The notes: a model not told the origin generated them from the sequence alone. 64,000 nucleotides of DNA from Paenibacillus sp. USDA918EY (GCF_009870825.1 NZ_WTWY01000002.1:1-64000); one strand, 5' to 3'; shown: positions 25,826 to 35,037, counted from the first letter of the stretch. Program-made: numbers and translations.

Positions 25826-26660
25826 CAGGCCGGCCATGCTTGCCGAAAGCGTCCGCCAGGTCGCGCTCGACTACTTGTCCGTCGGCATCGACCCGGAAAA
25901 ATCCACCATCTTCGTACAGTCGATGATTCCCGAAATCGCCGAGCTGACGGTCATTTTTTCGATGTTCGTCACGGTCAGCTCGCTGCGTCATAACCCGACC
26001 GTCAAACATGAGGCCAAGGAACGCGGCTATGACGATTTGTATTACGGCTTTCTTGGATATCCGGTCAGCCAGGCGGCGGATATTGCCGCCTTCAAGGCGT
26101 CGCTCGTTCCGGCGGGCGAAGACCAGATTCCGCATATCGAGCAGGCGCGCAAAATCGTGCGCCGCTTCAATGAATTGTACGCCCCGGTGCTCGTGGAACC
26201 CGAAATCCTTGTCGGTGAGCGGCTCAACGGCCTGGACGGCGGCAGCAAAATGAGCAAAAGCCTCGGCAATGCCATCAGCCTGGACGCTTTACCCGAAGAG
26301 GTGAGCGCTCAAATCCGCAAGGCGAAAACCGACCCGGCGCGCATTCATAAGACTGATCCGGGCCATCCCGAGATTTGCACGGTGTTTGGATACCACTCGA
26401 TTTTCCGGCAAGAAGGATGCGAGGAAATCCGGGAAAACTGCATGAAGGGACGGCTCGGCTGCGCCGCCTGCAAAGCGATGGTTACCGAAGCGATCGAGGA
26501 AGTGATGAGACCGGTGCGCGAACGGCGCGAGCTCTACAGGCACCGCGAGAAGGACATCGACGAAATCGTCATGAGCGGCACCGCCAAGGCGCGGGAGGCC
26601 GCCCGTCGGACGATGGGCGAAGTGCGCGGCGCGATGGGGATCAACTATTTTAATAAGTGA
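25647..26660 (+). CDS. trpS: tryptophanyl-tRNA synthetase
   Basis: A 337-residue class I synthetase charging tRNA-Trp. The HIGH-type motif is LHLGH (24-28) and KMSKS is at 201-205 after LNGLDGGS. The sequence follows the streptococcal/clostridial TrpRS type (IVLTGDRTTGKLHLGHYVGSL) rather than B. subtilis TrpS (IFSGIQPSG). This raises the possibility that a second TrpRS gene exists elsewhere. Four cysteines near residues 254-275 (EGCEEIRENCMKGRLGCAAC) could bind metal or be redox-sensitive. Control by the upstream T-box and the Trp-rich leader frame is predicted. AGGAGG lies seven bases before the ATG. Confidence 0.95.
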   Translation: MTTLSPVPTQREIVLTGDRTTGKLHLGHYVGSLKNRVQLQERYETYIMLADVQALTTHFDRPAMLAESVRQVALDYLSVGIDPEKSTIFVQSMIPEIAELTVIFSMFVTVSSLRHNPTVKHEAKERGYDDLYYGFLGYPVSQAADIAAFKASLVPAGEDQIPHIEQARKIVRRFNELYAPVLVEPEILVGERLNGLDGGSKMSKSLGNAISLDALPEEVSAQIRKAKTDPARIHKTDPGHPEICTVFGYHSIFRQEGCEEIRENCMKGRLGCAACKAMVTEAIEEVMRPVRERRELYRHREKDIDEIVMSGTAKAREAARRTMGEVRGAMGINYFNK

Positions 26661-26673
26661 TCGATAAAATAAT

Positions 26674-26714
26674 GGGATGCCCGCGGTCGGTTGACGGCCT
26701 AGGGCACCCCTTTA
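26674..26714 (+). terminator. trpS terminator
   Basis: GGGATGCCC pairs with GGGCACCCC (one mismatch), with an inner GGTC/GACGGCC stem, followed by TTTATT. It may also serve the convergent LysR gene. Confidence 0.65.
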
Positions 26715-26731
26715 TTAAAGCCATGACAATT

Positions 26732-27622
26732 TTACGGTTTTAAATTCGGATTCGGCGCAAAACGCTGCACGATAAAATCGCGAAATTCCTTTGCCGCCGC
26801 CGAAAGGTACCGATTCTTCGCCCAAGCGATTTGATAGGTGCGGAGACACTCCGGCTCTTCGATCTCCAGAACGTGAAAAGGAGCGTCGAATTTTTCCAAT
26901 AACGTCTCCGGCAAAAAAGCAATGCCGATTCCGGCACGCAGAAAATGCCCGACCGCGGAATGCTCATCCACCTCGCAGACGATGTTCGGCGCAAAGCCGG
27001 CTTGCCTGCAAAATTCATCGGTCATTTGCCGGAACGGGTTTCCCGGCCTGATGCAAATAAACGGTTCCTCCGCCGCTTCCGCCAAACGGATGCTGCCGCG
27101 GCCCGCAAATGGATGCCCAAGCGGAACGGCCAGCATGATCCGTTCGGTCAAAAAGGCTGCCCCCTCGATGTCCGGCTGCTGAACGGGCGGGAACGTAATG
27201 CACAGATCCAGTTCCCCCCTGCGCAGCTTTTCGGTTTTCTCCGCTTCCGAAGCCTGGGATATGTGCAATCTTGCGCCGGGACGGCGGGCGATAAAGTCGC
27301 CGATCGCATCGGAAAAACATTTATGCGTCGTCGTGGCCACGTAAACGCGCCCCCGCTCAAGCCCCGCCATATCCTCCACTTCTTTCCGTCCATCCTCCAG
27401 CGCCTGCAGCGCGGTTTCAACCTTCCGCAAAAACGCTTTGCCGTAAGCGTTCAACCGGATCTGCCTCCCTTTCCGGTCAAACAGCGGTACGCCCACGTCC
27501 TCTTCCAGCCTGGAAATCGTCTTGCTTAACGCCGGCTGGGCAATCCGCAGCTCCTCCGCCGCTCTGGTCATATGCTCCAGCTCCGCTACCTTCCGAAAAT
27601 ACTGCAGCTGCAAAAGCTCCAT
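26732..27622 (-). CDS. LysR-family regulator
   Basis: A 296-residue LysR-type activator/repressor. The N-terminal helix-turn-helix is MTRAAEELRIAQPALSKTIS (about 18-37), followed by RLEEDVGVPLFDRKGRQIRL. A co-inducer-binding domain covers 90-290. It is transcribed away from a quinone-oxidoreductase-like gene, the usual arrangement for LysR regulation of the neighbour. The intergenic region holds a tandem 14-bp repeat. The small-molecule signal is unknown. Confidence 0.93.
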   Translation of the reverse strand: MELLQLQYFRKVAELEHMTRAAEELRIAQPALSKTISRLEEDVGVPLFDRKGRQIRLNAYGKAFLRKVETALQALEDGRKEVEDMAGLERGRVYVATTTHKCFSDAIGDFIARRPGARLHISQASEAEKTEKLRRGELDLCITFPPVQQPDIEGAAFLTERIMLAVPLGHPFAGRGSIRLAEAAEEPFICIRPGNPFRQMTDEFCRQAGFAPNIVCEVDEHSAVGHFLRAGIGIAFLPETLLEKFDAPFHVLEIEEPECLRTYQIAWAKNRYLSAAAKEFRDFIVQRFAPNPNLKP

Positions 27623-27673
27623 CCCATTCGCCTCGCTTATATACTAAAGGTTATTAATAAATATGATTATATA

Positions 27674-27701
27674 TATTATTCATTATGTATTATTCATTAT
27701 A
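27674..27701. promoter_or_regulatory. tandem 14-bp repeat between divergent lysR and oxidoreductase genes
   Basis: TATTATTCATTATG is followed immediately by TATTATTCATTATA, inside a very AT-rich stretch (27640-27705). A LysR tetramer binding two adjacent sites is a reasonable reading. The rest of the 173-bp gap shows no clear consensus promoter. Confidence 0.45.
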
Positions 27702-27795
27702 AAATAGAACCTGCAGCAATGCTATGGCTTGACGACAACTTACAGAAGACGGCCTCGCCGGATCACATAAGAAAGAGAAAGGCGGATGATGAAGA

Positions 27796-28722
27796 ATGAG
27801 CAAACAAATGAAAGCGATGGCTTTTTATTCGACCGGATCGCCCGATGTATTGCAACTCGTAAATTTCGATATTCCGGAAGCCGGGCCGGGGGAAGTCAGG
27901 GTGCGCGTCAAAGCAGCCGGCGTCCAGCCTTTTGATACCGCGGTTCGCAAAAACGGATGGGCTCCGCCCGGCTATCAGATCAAGACTCCTCAAATTCTCG
28001 GCAATGAATTCGCGGGAACCGTCGATCAAATCGGCGAAGGCGTCACGGAGTTCGCCCCTGGCGACGAGGTGTTGGGCTGGGCTGTTCTTTCGTGTTACGC
28101 GGAGTATGTGGTCGTTCATGCGGATCAAATCGTTCGTAAGCCCAAGAATATGCCATGGGACGAAGCCGGGGCTTTTACGGCAGGCGGGTTGACCGCGTAC
28201 ACGGCATTAAAGGAGCTCGGCGTGGGGCAAGGTGACACCGTCCTGATCCATGCCGCCGCGGGAGGCGTCGGATCGGCGGCGGTGCAGCTTGCAGCCTTGT
28301 GGGGAGCCACCCCGATCGGCACGGCCAGCCCGCAAAATCACGAATATGTTCGCTCATTAGGCGCCATCCCCGTCGCCTATGGGGACGGTCTTGCCGAACG
28401 GGTGCGCACCCTGGCTCCGGGCGGCGTGGATGCCGCGCTGGATGCCGCCGGGGAAGACGCCCTGAGGGCCTCCGTCGATCTTGTGTCCGATAAAAACCGG
28501 ATCGGTACGATCGTTTCCTTCGAGCTTGCCGGACAGCTAGGGGTGCGCATGATCCGCAATCAGCGCTCGGCCGAACGTTTGGCGCAGCTTGCCGACTGGT
28601 ACGAGCAGGGAAAACTCCGGGTTCATATCCGGCAAACGTTCCCTCTCGAGCAAGCCGCGGACGCCCATCGCGAAATCGAGCAGGGCCATGGCCGCGGAAA
28701 AGTGGTTCTTGTCGTCGAATAG
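27796..28722 (+). CDS. NADP-dependent quinone oxidoreductase-like protein (MDR family)
   Basis: A 308-residue zinc-free medium-chain reductase of the quinone oxidoreductase group. The GroES-like half (1-120) has GNEFAGTVDQIGEGV, and the Rossmann half has the nucleotide loop HAAAGGVGSAAVQLA (about 152-166). Catalytic zinc ligands of alcohol dehydrogenases are absent. It would reduce quinones or enones with NADPH. Probable control by the divergent LysR protein follows from gene order. It ends at a perfect bidirectional terminator. Confidence 0.9.
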   Translation: MSKQMKAMAFYSTGSPDVLQLVNFDIPEAGPGEVRVRVKAAGVQPFDTAVRKNGWAPPGYQIKTPQILGNEFAGTVDQIGEGVTEFAPGDEVLGWAVLSCYAEYVVVHADQIVRKPKNMPWDEAGAFTAGGLTAYTALKELGVGQGDTVLIHAAAGGVGSAAVQLAALWGATPIGTASPQNHEYVRSLGAIPVAYGDGLAERVRTLAPGGVDAALDAAGEDALRASVDLVSDKNRIGTIVSFELAGQLGVRMIRNQRSAERLAQLADWYEQGKLRVHIRQTFPLEQAADAHREIEQGHGRGKVVLVVE

Positions 28723-28778
28723 GACGGGAAAAACATTCATCGACGGCGTACCCGACGGAAGCAAACGCCTTTCATAAT

Positions 28779-28827
28779 AAAAACCAGCTGCATTCGGCCG
28801 AATGATGACCGAATGCAGCTGGTTTTT
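28779..28827. terminator. bidirectional terminator
   Basis: A perfect 19-bp stem AAAAACCAGCTGCATTCGG / CCGAATGCAGCTGGTTTTT with a 10-nt loop. It serves the convergent oxidoreductase and SGNH hydrolase genes. Confidence 0.92.
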
Positions 28828-28834
28828 GCCGTTA

Positions 28835-30094
28835 TTATGGATTGATGAATACCGTTCTAAGTTTGGGCACGAATTGCACGTCGAGACCCAAGCCCGACGC
28901 CAGTGCCGCAAGCGGCACGTAGGTTTTGGATTCCTTGCCGATTTTGTTCAGAAATGCCTCCGCATCGATCGGCACACCCGTACCGTCCACTTGGACCGTC
29001 TTGGAACCGATCGTGATCACGACCTTATGTCCTTGGTGCGTGATCGTCGCGCTCGAAGTTTTATTGTCCCAAGTGGACGTTGCTCCGATCGCATCGACGA
29101 TATCCTTGATCGCCACGAAGTTCAGATTTTCGCGAATCACCGGTTTGTAAGGCGTGTTCAGCTCTTTTCCGCCCACATATATCCCCATTGGAGTTCCCGC
29201 TTCATGCACCGCAAGCTTTGTATAGCCGCCCCAAATCGTTTCGGAGAACACCTTGGCTATCGCTTCGTAACCAAGCTGGTTCGGATGGAAATCATGATCC
29301 TTGATCATATGGGTCATCGTGCCTTCCCCGCCGACGAATTCCTTGGCGACATGGGCCACCTTCACCTGAACCCCTTTCGCCGTAAAACCCGCGGCCATTT
29401 GGTCGATGACGCCGGTAAAGGCTTCGGCCGCTTTGCCAAGCTTCGGATACAGCGCTTTGTCCGCAATTTCCGGCAGCGGCTGGTACTGATCGGCAACGAC
29501 GATAAGCGCGTCCGGATTCAGCTCATGCAGGTCCGTCACGACCACGCCCACGCTGTCGGTATACAGCTTGAACAGCTCCTGCAAGCGCGTCTGCAGGTCG
29601 GCTTCGCTCATCTTGCCGGCGGTCGTCAGCAGCTCGGACATGTCGTTGCCGCCGATCGTGATCGTAATCGCATCCGCGGTTTCCAGAGCCGCTTTCGTTT
29701 CTGCCGCTGCAGCGCCGATCCGGTCCGCGCGCGGGTCGGGGAGCTTCGGCTGGATGTCGTCGGCCGAGATTGCCCGACCGTTTTTGACGGCTTCCACAAA
29801 GTTTTGCAGCCCTTTGCTTTTCAGTCCGGCGATGCCGACGTTGACCGTTTCCGCACGTCCGTGCAGCAGCGCCTGCTCTTGAAGCCGGTCGACGAATCCG
29901 TAAGGGGCCTCCGTCCCGCTTTTGCCCGGTTCATACCCGACCGTCAACGAGTCGCCCAGGGCCACGATCCGGTACGGCTGCTTCGTTCCCGCTTCCCCGG
30001 CATCCGGGGCGGCCGATGCCGCCCCCAGCAGCATGGTAGACATCAGAACCGCAGCGGACAATGCCGATATGTACTTTTTGAATGGCTTGCGCAT
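28835..30094 (-). CDS. secreted SGNH/GDSL hydrolase with copper-amine-oxidase-N-like domain
   Basis: A 419-residue exported esterase or lipase. The signal peptide (1-28) ends near ASAA. The SGNH blocks follow: VALGDSLTVGY with Ser49, GGNDMSELL, and DHDFHPNQLGYEAIA with the Asp-His pair. The C-terminal 115 residues form a stalk domain (FVAIKDIVDAIGATSTWDNK and YVPLAALASGLGLDV). The start MRKPFKK has AAGGAG seven bases upstream; the open frame continues 177 codons further upstream but antisense-like, across the regulator gene. It follows the response-regulator gene on the same strand after a weak hairpin, so it may or may not belong to that operon. Confidence 0.9.
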   Translation of the reverse strand: MRKPFKKYISALSAAVLMSTMLLGAASAAPDAGEAGTKQPYRIVALGDSLTVGYEPGKSGTEAPYGFVDRLQEQALLHGRAETVNVGIAGLKSKGLQNFVEAVKNGRAISADDIQPKLPDPRADRIGAAAAETKAALETADAITITIGGNDMSELLTTAGKMSEADLQTRLQELFKLYTDSVGVVVTDLHELNPDALIVVADQYQPLPEIADKALYPKLGKAAEAFTGVIDQMAAGFTAKGVQVKVAHVAKEFVGGEGTMTHMIKDHDFHPNQLGYEAIAKVFSETIWGGYTKLAVHEAGTPMGIYVGGKELNTPYKPVIRENLNFVAIKDIVDAIGATSTWDNKTSSATITHQGHKVVITIGSKTVQVDGTGVPIDAEAFLNKIGKESKTYVPLAALASGLGLDVQFVPKLRTVFINP

Positions 30095-30117
30095 TGAATC
30101 ACTCCTTCTCGCAAATG

Positions 30118-30148
30118 AAAGCCCTTGCTCCGATCGGTGCAGGGCTTC
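30118..30148 (-). terminator. weak terminator after the response regulator
   Basis: AAGCCCTGCACCGATCGG pairs imperfectly with CCGATCGGAGCAAGGGCTT around a self-complementary CCGATCGG, followed by TTTCATTT. The short T run suggests partial read-through into the SGNH hydrolase gene. Confidence 0.5.
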
Positions 30149-30168
30149 TTCCATTTTACCATCTTCTG

Positions 30169-31767
30169 CTAGACGAGATAACTGCTTTCTTCGCGATATT
30201 CGGACGGCGTGCGTCCCGTCGTTTTTTTGAACACCTGCGTAAAATACTTCGGATCCTGATATCCGACCATCGACGCGATTTGATAGACCTTGACGCCGGT
30301 ATTTTTCAGGATGTATTTGGCCTTTTCCATCCGGCATTCGGTCAGGTACTCCAGGAAGGTGTAGCCCGATACCTGCTTGAACAGCGTGCAGAAATGGCTG
30401 ATGCTCAAATCCACCACCTCGGCCACCTCTTCGATGCCGAGATCCTTGTGGTAATGGTTCATGATATACAGCTTCGCCTTTTCGATCAGCGAGCGGCCGT
30501 CCTCCTTGGCCTGGCTTCGCCTGCTTTCCTCCATTTGCCGGGCTGCGGCATTCTTCAATAAGCTGATCGCTTCCTGCAGGTTTTCCGCCTCGTGAAGCGC
30601 CTGCAACAAGCCGTCCAGCGGCCAATCCGCCAGCAAATTCGCGTACTCCAGCTGCCTGTAGAGGACGACGGCGATTTCCACAAGGAGCCGCTCGGCCGTT
30701 TCTTTCGCAGCAGCATGGCGTTCGATGTACAGCTTCAAATCGTCAAACGCCGCCTCCATCCGCTGCAGGTCCAACGTGCGGGCGCTTTCCAGCAAGTCGC
30801 TCTCGACCTGTTTCGGATACTTCAAATCCGTCGGCCGGGCCTCGTTCGGCTGCTCCTCCCGCTCGGCGAAAACTCCCTCCCGCTCGGAATAAAACCGCTG
30901 GTACAGCGCCTGCGTGGCGCTCCGGTACGCTGCGCTCAGCTGCCCGATCCCCTTGAAGACGCGGCTTATGCCGACGGAACAGCTCAATTTGGCGTACTTA
31001 TTGATTTGAAGGATCAAATCATTGCCTAGACGAACATGATCCGTTCCGCCGTCTGCCGCAAACACGACGATCCATTCGCCGCTGTGAAACGGAAATACGG
31101 TCAGCGCCCCATGCTGCAGCGACCATTCCTCCAAAATGTTCCGGACGGCAAACAGCCATAAACGCTTCTCGTCAGGCAGCCACTGTTCGTTCAAGCGGAG
31201 AAAGCGGTCAAGCTGCACGACGGCCATGACATAGTCCTGCTCCAGCTCGCTGTTTTCCATCCACTGCATATGCCCGAGCGGCCGGTCGTTGCCTTCGATC
31301 CATTCGGAAAACATCCGCTCGCGCGCCATGACGGACAGCGCTTTGACCGAATGCAGCAGCCGCTCGTTTTCCGCGCGGGCGTCCAGCTGCGCCGCCGCAC
31401 GCTGAAGCATGCCGGTCAACTCCTCATGGTCGATCGGCTTCAGCAGGTAATCGAACGCCCCCTGCCGCAGCGCCTCCCTCGCATATTCGAATTCGCCGTA
31501 TCCGCTGATCACGATGAAGATCCGCTTCGGGTTGCCGGACAGCACTTCCTTCATCAACGCGATACCGTCCATTCCCGGCATGCGGATGTCGCTGATTACC
31601 ATATCCGGGGAATGCTCCCCGATCAGCTTCAGCGCCGACTCCCCGTTGCGGGCCGTTCCGACGACCGTAAGCCCCAGCTCCTCCCAGCCGATGGCGGCCT
31701 GAAGGCTGCGGAGAATGATCGGCTCGTCATCGACGAGAATCACTTTATACTTGGCCGCTGTCCCCAT
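30169..31767 (-). CDS. YesN-type response regulator (CheY receiver plus AraC HTH)
   Basis: A 532-residue two-component regulator. The receiver domain (6-125) has the phosphorylation site Asp60 in SDIRMPG, the acidic pair DDE at 13-15 and Lys in LLKPID. A long middle region of unknown fold follows. Two AraC-type helix-turn-helix motifs occupy about residues 430-530 (LGIEEVAEVVDLSISHFCTLF and VYQIASMVGYQDPKYFTQVF). The partner is the histidine kinase two genes upstream, and the membrane-anchored binding protein lies between them. The likely target is the neighbouring CUT1 sugar transporter operon. Confidence 0.94.
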   Translation of the reverse strand: MGTAAKYKVILVDDEPIILRSLQAAIGWEELGLTVVGTARNGESALKLIGEHSPDMVISDIRMPGMDGIALMKEVLSGNPKRIFIVISGYGEFEYAREALRQGAFDYLLKPIDHEELTGMLQRAAAQLDARAENERLLHSVKALSVMARERMFSEWIEGNDRPLGHMQWMENSELEQDYVMAVVQLDRFLRLNEQWLPDEKRLWLFAVRNILEEWSLQHGALTVFPFHSGEWIVVFAADGGTDHVRLGNDLILQINKYAKLSCSVGISRVFKGIGQLSAAYRSATQALYQRFYSEREGVFAEREEQPNEARPTDLKYPKQVESDLLESARTLDLQRMEAAFDDLKLYIERHAAAKETAERLLVEIAVVLYRQLEYANLLADWPLDGLLQALHEAENLQEAISLLKNAAARQMEESRRSQAKEDGRSLIEKAKLYIMNHYHKDLGIEEVAEVVDLSISHFCTLFKQVSGYTFLEYLTECRMEKAKYILKNTGVKVYQIASMVGYQDPKYFTQVFKKTTGRTPSEYREESSYLV

Positions 31768-31782
31768 CTTGCTCCCCCCTGT

Positions 31783-33150
31783 TCACTTTGCGGCGGAGCT
31801 GCGCCGCAGATTCCAATACTGCCGCAGGGAATCATCCAATCGGACCAGCGCGTCCCCGGGAGCCGTCTGCCCGTTGATCGCTTCCTCCACGACGGCCAGG
31901 AACGACCATTTCACCTCCGGCGAAAGGATGTTGTCGTACGGCGCGAACGTCCGCGCCGGCTGCTCCATCAATCCCGTCACCTGGGTAAAAACCGGACCCG
32001 TTTGCCGCGCGTCGAAATCGATCCGCATGGACGGAATGCGCAGGCCTTCATAAACGATCCGTTTCTGCACGTCCTCGGAATAAAACGACTGCATCAGCTC
32101 CAGCGCCGCCTTCTGCTGTGCCGCCGTCAAGTTCGAAGAAAGACTGATGCCGAACGTATAACCTCCGGCGATCGATCGCTCCCCGCCCGGGTGAAGCGCC
32201 GGAAACGGAAGGACGCCCACTTTGTCTTGAAACTCGGGCGGAGCTTTCTCGTTGTGGAACAACGTAATGTCCCAATTCCCGTTCAAATACATCGCGGCCT
32301 TGCCGTGCGTGAACAGATCGATCGCTTCCTCAGTCGACAAGCTGTTCGGCGACGGCCCGAACGCCCCTTCCTTGCCCCATTCCGCGAGCTGCTCGAATGC
32401 TTTTAAATACCCGCCGTTGTCAAAAACGGCCCCTGCTTCCCCCTGAACGATTCCGTCGATCTGGTTCGGGCCGCTGAAGCGGTCCATCAAATAATGCGCA
32501 AACACCGCCGCCGGCCACCGGTCCTCATTCCCGAGCGCAAACGGGATGTACCCGTTCTCCTTCAGCACCTTCACGGCCTCGTTCAGCTGAGTAAGCGTTT
32601 CCGGCAGCGCCAGGCCCAGCTTGTTGAAAATTTCCGTGTTTACGTACAGCGGCTCCGCGTTGCCTTCGATCGGCAGGCCGTAGATCCGCTGATTGTAGGT
32701 CCACAGCTTCAAATCCTTGAATTCCTTCTCCAGGTGGTTGTTTTTCACGAATTCGGTCAGGTCCATCAGCCGGTTGGACCGGATATACGGCTCGATCTCC
32801 GCCCCGCCGAACAAAACGAACATATCGGGCGGCGTGCCGGTCACCATTTCGCTTTTCAGCTTCTGTTCCCGGTGGATCGTCTGGTCCATGCCCTCAAAAT
32901 TGACTTTGACGTTGGGATGGCTGCTTTCGTACTGCCGGACCACATCCTCGAAAATGTTCAGCATCGGGCGGTCATGCTCGGCGATCCAGAAGTGGCGGAA
33001 GGTCAAGGTCGTTTTTTCCGCGGTTTCCTCCTCGATCCCGCCGTGATTGCTCCTGGCCACCAGCGTCACCGTAACGGTAAGCACGGCCGCGTACAGCAGC
33101 GCCCAGCTCCAGTTCAGCCATTTTTTCAACCGCACACGTTTCACGCTCAT
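31783..33150 (-). CDS. membrane-anchored extracellular solute-binding protein (sensory partner)
   Basis: A 455-residue protein with a basic N-terminus and one membrane segment (about 12-33, WALLYAAVLTVTVTLVARS), but no lipobox cysteine. It is therefore probably anchored by an uncleaved helix. The rest has the fold of CUT1 sugar-binding proteins: YESSHPNVKVNFEG, GTPPDMFVLFGG, GLPIEGNAEPLYVNTEIF and GKAAMYLNGNWDI. It sits between the histidine kinase (25 bp upstream) and the response regulator (15 bp downstream) in one transcript. This suggests that it feeds ligand information to the kinase rather than serving transport. A separate lipoprotein-type binding protein serves the transporter operon. 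Confidence 0.88.
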   Translation of the reverse strand: MSVKRVRLKKWLNWSWALLYAAVLTVTVTLVARSNHGGIEEETAEKTTLTFRHFWIAEHDRPMLNIFEDVVRQYESSHPNVKVNFEGMDQTIHREQKLKSEMVTGTPPDMFVLFGGAEIEPYIRSNRLMDLTEFVKNNHLEKEFKDLKLWTYNQRIYGLPIEGNAEPLYVNTEIFNKLGLALPETLTQLNEAVKVLKENGYIPFALGNEDRWPAAVFAHYLMDRFSGPNQIDGIVQGEAGAVFDNGGYLKAFEQLAEWGKEGAFGPSPNSLSTEEAIDLFTHGKAAMYLNGNWDITLFHNEKAPPEFQDKVGVLPFPALHPGGERSIAGGYTFGISLSSNLTAAQQKAALELMQSFYSEDVQKRIVYEGLRIPSMRIDFDARQTGPVFTQVTGLMEQPARTFAPYDNILSPEVKWSFLAVVEEAINGQTAPGDALVRLDDSLRQYWNLRRSSAAK

Positions 33151-33175
33151 TCCCCCTTCCCAGCGTCCCCTAAGC

Positions 33176-34900
33176 TCACGGCCCGATTTTGGGCAGCCGG
33201 ATGCGGATGACCGACCCGCAGCCCGGAGATGAGCAGATCAGAATGCCGTAAGGGGAGCCGAACCGGATGCGCAGGCGTTCATGCACGTTTTTCAGGCCGA
33301 CGCCGCTGTCGCGGTATTTTTTGGCCCCGCCGGGGTGTTCGTCCCCCAGATGCAGCAGCGTATCCTCGTCAAAGCCCGGACCGTTGTCGCTTACGTCTAT
33401 GATGATGTCGCCGCCGGCATCCTTCGCTTCGATCCGGATCAGGCCTTTTTCCTCCATCGGCTCGATCGCGTGGTACAGCGCGTTTTCCACGATCGGCTGA
33501 ACGATCAGCTTCTGCGTCATATACGGTTTCAGCTGTTCCGGCAGCGCGATCTCGCATTCGAACCGGTCCTCGAAGCGGTATTTTTGGATGTTCATATAAT
33601 GGCGGACATGCTCAAACTCCATGTTCAGCGCGATCAGCTCGTGGTTTTCGCTGATGCTGATGCGCAGCAGCTTGCCGAGCGAAACGACCATTTTGCTGAT
33701 ATCCCGGTTCCCTGCGAGCACGGCCATGGAATTGATCGACTCCAGCGAATTGTATATGAAATGCGGGTTGATCTGAGCCACCAACGCCTGCATTTCGGCT
33801 TCTTTTTTGCGGGTCTGCTCGGTCTCCACCTGCTGAAGCAGCTCCTGGATCTGCCCGCTCATGCGGTTAAAGCCGTCGATCAGCAGATCCGTCTCGTCGA
33901 ATCGCTCCACATGCGCCTGGATCGGCGTAAAAATGCCCTGCTTCACCCGTTTCATGCCGTTGACGGCGCTGATGATGCTGCGGACGAGCCTGCGGATGAA
34001 AAACTGGTCGAACCATAACGCCGACAGAAGCGAAAACAACACCAAAATGACGGCGATGTTGCGGATCGACACCGATTCGGAGCGGATCAGCTTCAACGGA
34101 GTGACGGCGACAAGATACCACCCCTCGTTATGGGACGGCAAAAAGGTAATGAGCGATTTTTCGTGCTGGTACGTATCGACGTAGTAATCTTTATTCTGGT
34201 GGAAACCGCCGGCAAGGAACGGAAAACCCACCCTCTCGCCGACATGACCTCCGGATTTGTTGAACACGATGCTGCCCTCTTGGTTGACGAGCAAAATATC
34301 GCCGCTTTTCAGCGTTGCGGATTCCCAAAACACCTGGTCCAATATATCCGGTTTGACGTAAATGACGAGATACCCGATGTCCTCCAGCGAGTAATAGTCT
34401 TTGATGACGCGGGCGTGGATCATGACCGGCTTGCCTGCCTCCGCGGAGCCGTTTTCCCCGGGGCCGGACCAGATCGGCCTGCCTTCGGCCTTTTCCATGT
34501 TCGCAAACCACACTTGGCGTTTCATGTCGCTGTAGGACATGGGGGCGTTGTACTGGTATACGAGATCGGTTTTCGAATACAAGCTGAACGAAGCGATCAT
34601 CGGATGATTGATGAGCAGATTGTTGATCTCCTGCTTGCGGTCGTAGGTCATCCCGGATCCTTGGTTTTTGAGCGCCTGCTGGATGGCCGGCTGCGTAATC
34701 GCCGCATTCGAGATCGAGTTGATTTCGCTGAGGGCGAATTTCAGCTTCCGGTCGGTTTCCAGCAGGGATATCCAGTAAAAATTGCTCGACTTTTTTTCCA
34801 TCGCGCTCGAAAAGTTGTAATAGGAAACGGCGCCCATGACAATGACGGGTATAAACACGAGAAGAATAATAGCAAGCAGGATTTTGCGGCGGAGCTTCAT
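33176..34900 (-). CDS. YesM-type sensor histidine kinase
   Basis: A 574-residue membrane kinase. Two membrane segments (about 8-30 and 280-300) flank an extracellular dCache-like sensor of some 250 residues. A HAMP linker follows, then a His_kinase domain with phospho-accepting His380 in INPHFIYNSLES. The HATPase domain has VQPIVENALYHA, DNGPGFDE and GVGLKNVHERL. It is the first gene of a kinase, binding protein and response regulator transcript. The coding region starts 131 bp downstream of the ABC permease stop codon. Phosphotransfer to the YesN-type regulator is expected. Confidence 0.95.
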   Translation of the reverse strand: MKLRRKILLAIILLVFIPVIVMGAVSYYNFSSAMEKKSSNFYWISLLETDRKLKFALSEINSISNAAITQPAIQQALKNQGSGMTYDRKQEINNLLINHPMIASFSLYSKTDLVYQYNAPMSYSDMKRQVWFANMEKAEGRPIWSGPGENGSAEAGKPVMIHARVIKDYYSLEDIGYLVIYVKPDILDQVFWESATLKSGDILLVNQEGSIVFNKSGGHVGERVGFPFLAGGFHQNKDYYVDTYQHEKSLITFLPSHNEGWYLVAVTPLKLIRSESVSIRNIAVILVLFSLLSALWFDQFFIRRLVRSIISAVNGMKRVKQGIFTPIQAHVERFDETDLLIDGFNRMSGQIQELLQQVETEQTRKKEAEMQALVAQINPHFIYNSLESINSMAVLAGNRDISKMVVSLGKLLRISISENHELIALNMEFEHVRHYMNIQKYRFEDRFECEIALPEQLKPYMTQKLIVQPIVENALYHAIEPMEEKGLIRIEAKDAGGDIIIDVSDNGPGFDEDTLLHLGDEHPGGAKKYRDSGVGLKNVHERLRIRFGSPYGILICSSPGCGSVIRIRLPKIGP

Positions 34901-35037
34901 GGCCTATCCTCCTGCGCCTTGGTCTGTGGCTTTACTCTATTATTCTTCATCATGCCTGATATTCCTTGCATGAAAACGCGGATGGCAAATCGCAGGCTGC
35001 AATCCGGCCGGGGTGGCCCGGACCAAAACGGAGCACC

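Noticed and set aside
28802..30097. A 431-codon plus-strand frame over the SGNH hydrolase gene
   Set aside because: Opposite to a complete exported hydrolase with signal peptide and catalytic motifs.
30095..30625. N-terminal extension of the SGNH hydrolase frame
   Set aside because: It overlaps the response-regulator gene in another frame and precedes a clear signal peptide with its own ribosome-binding site.
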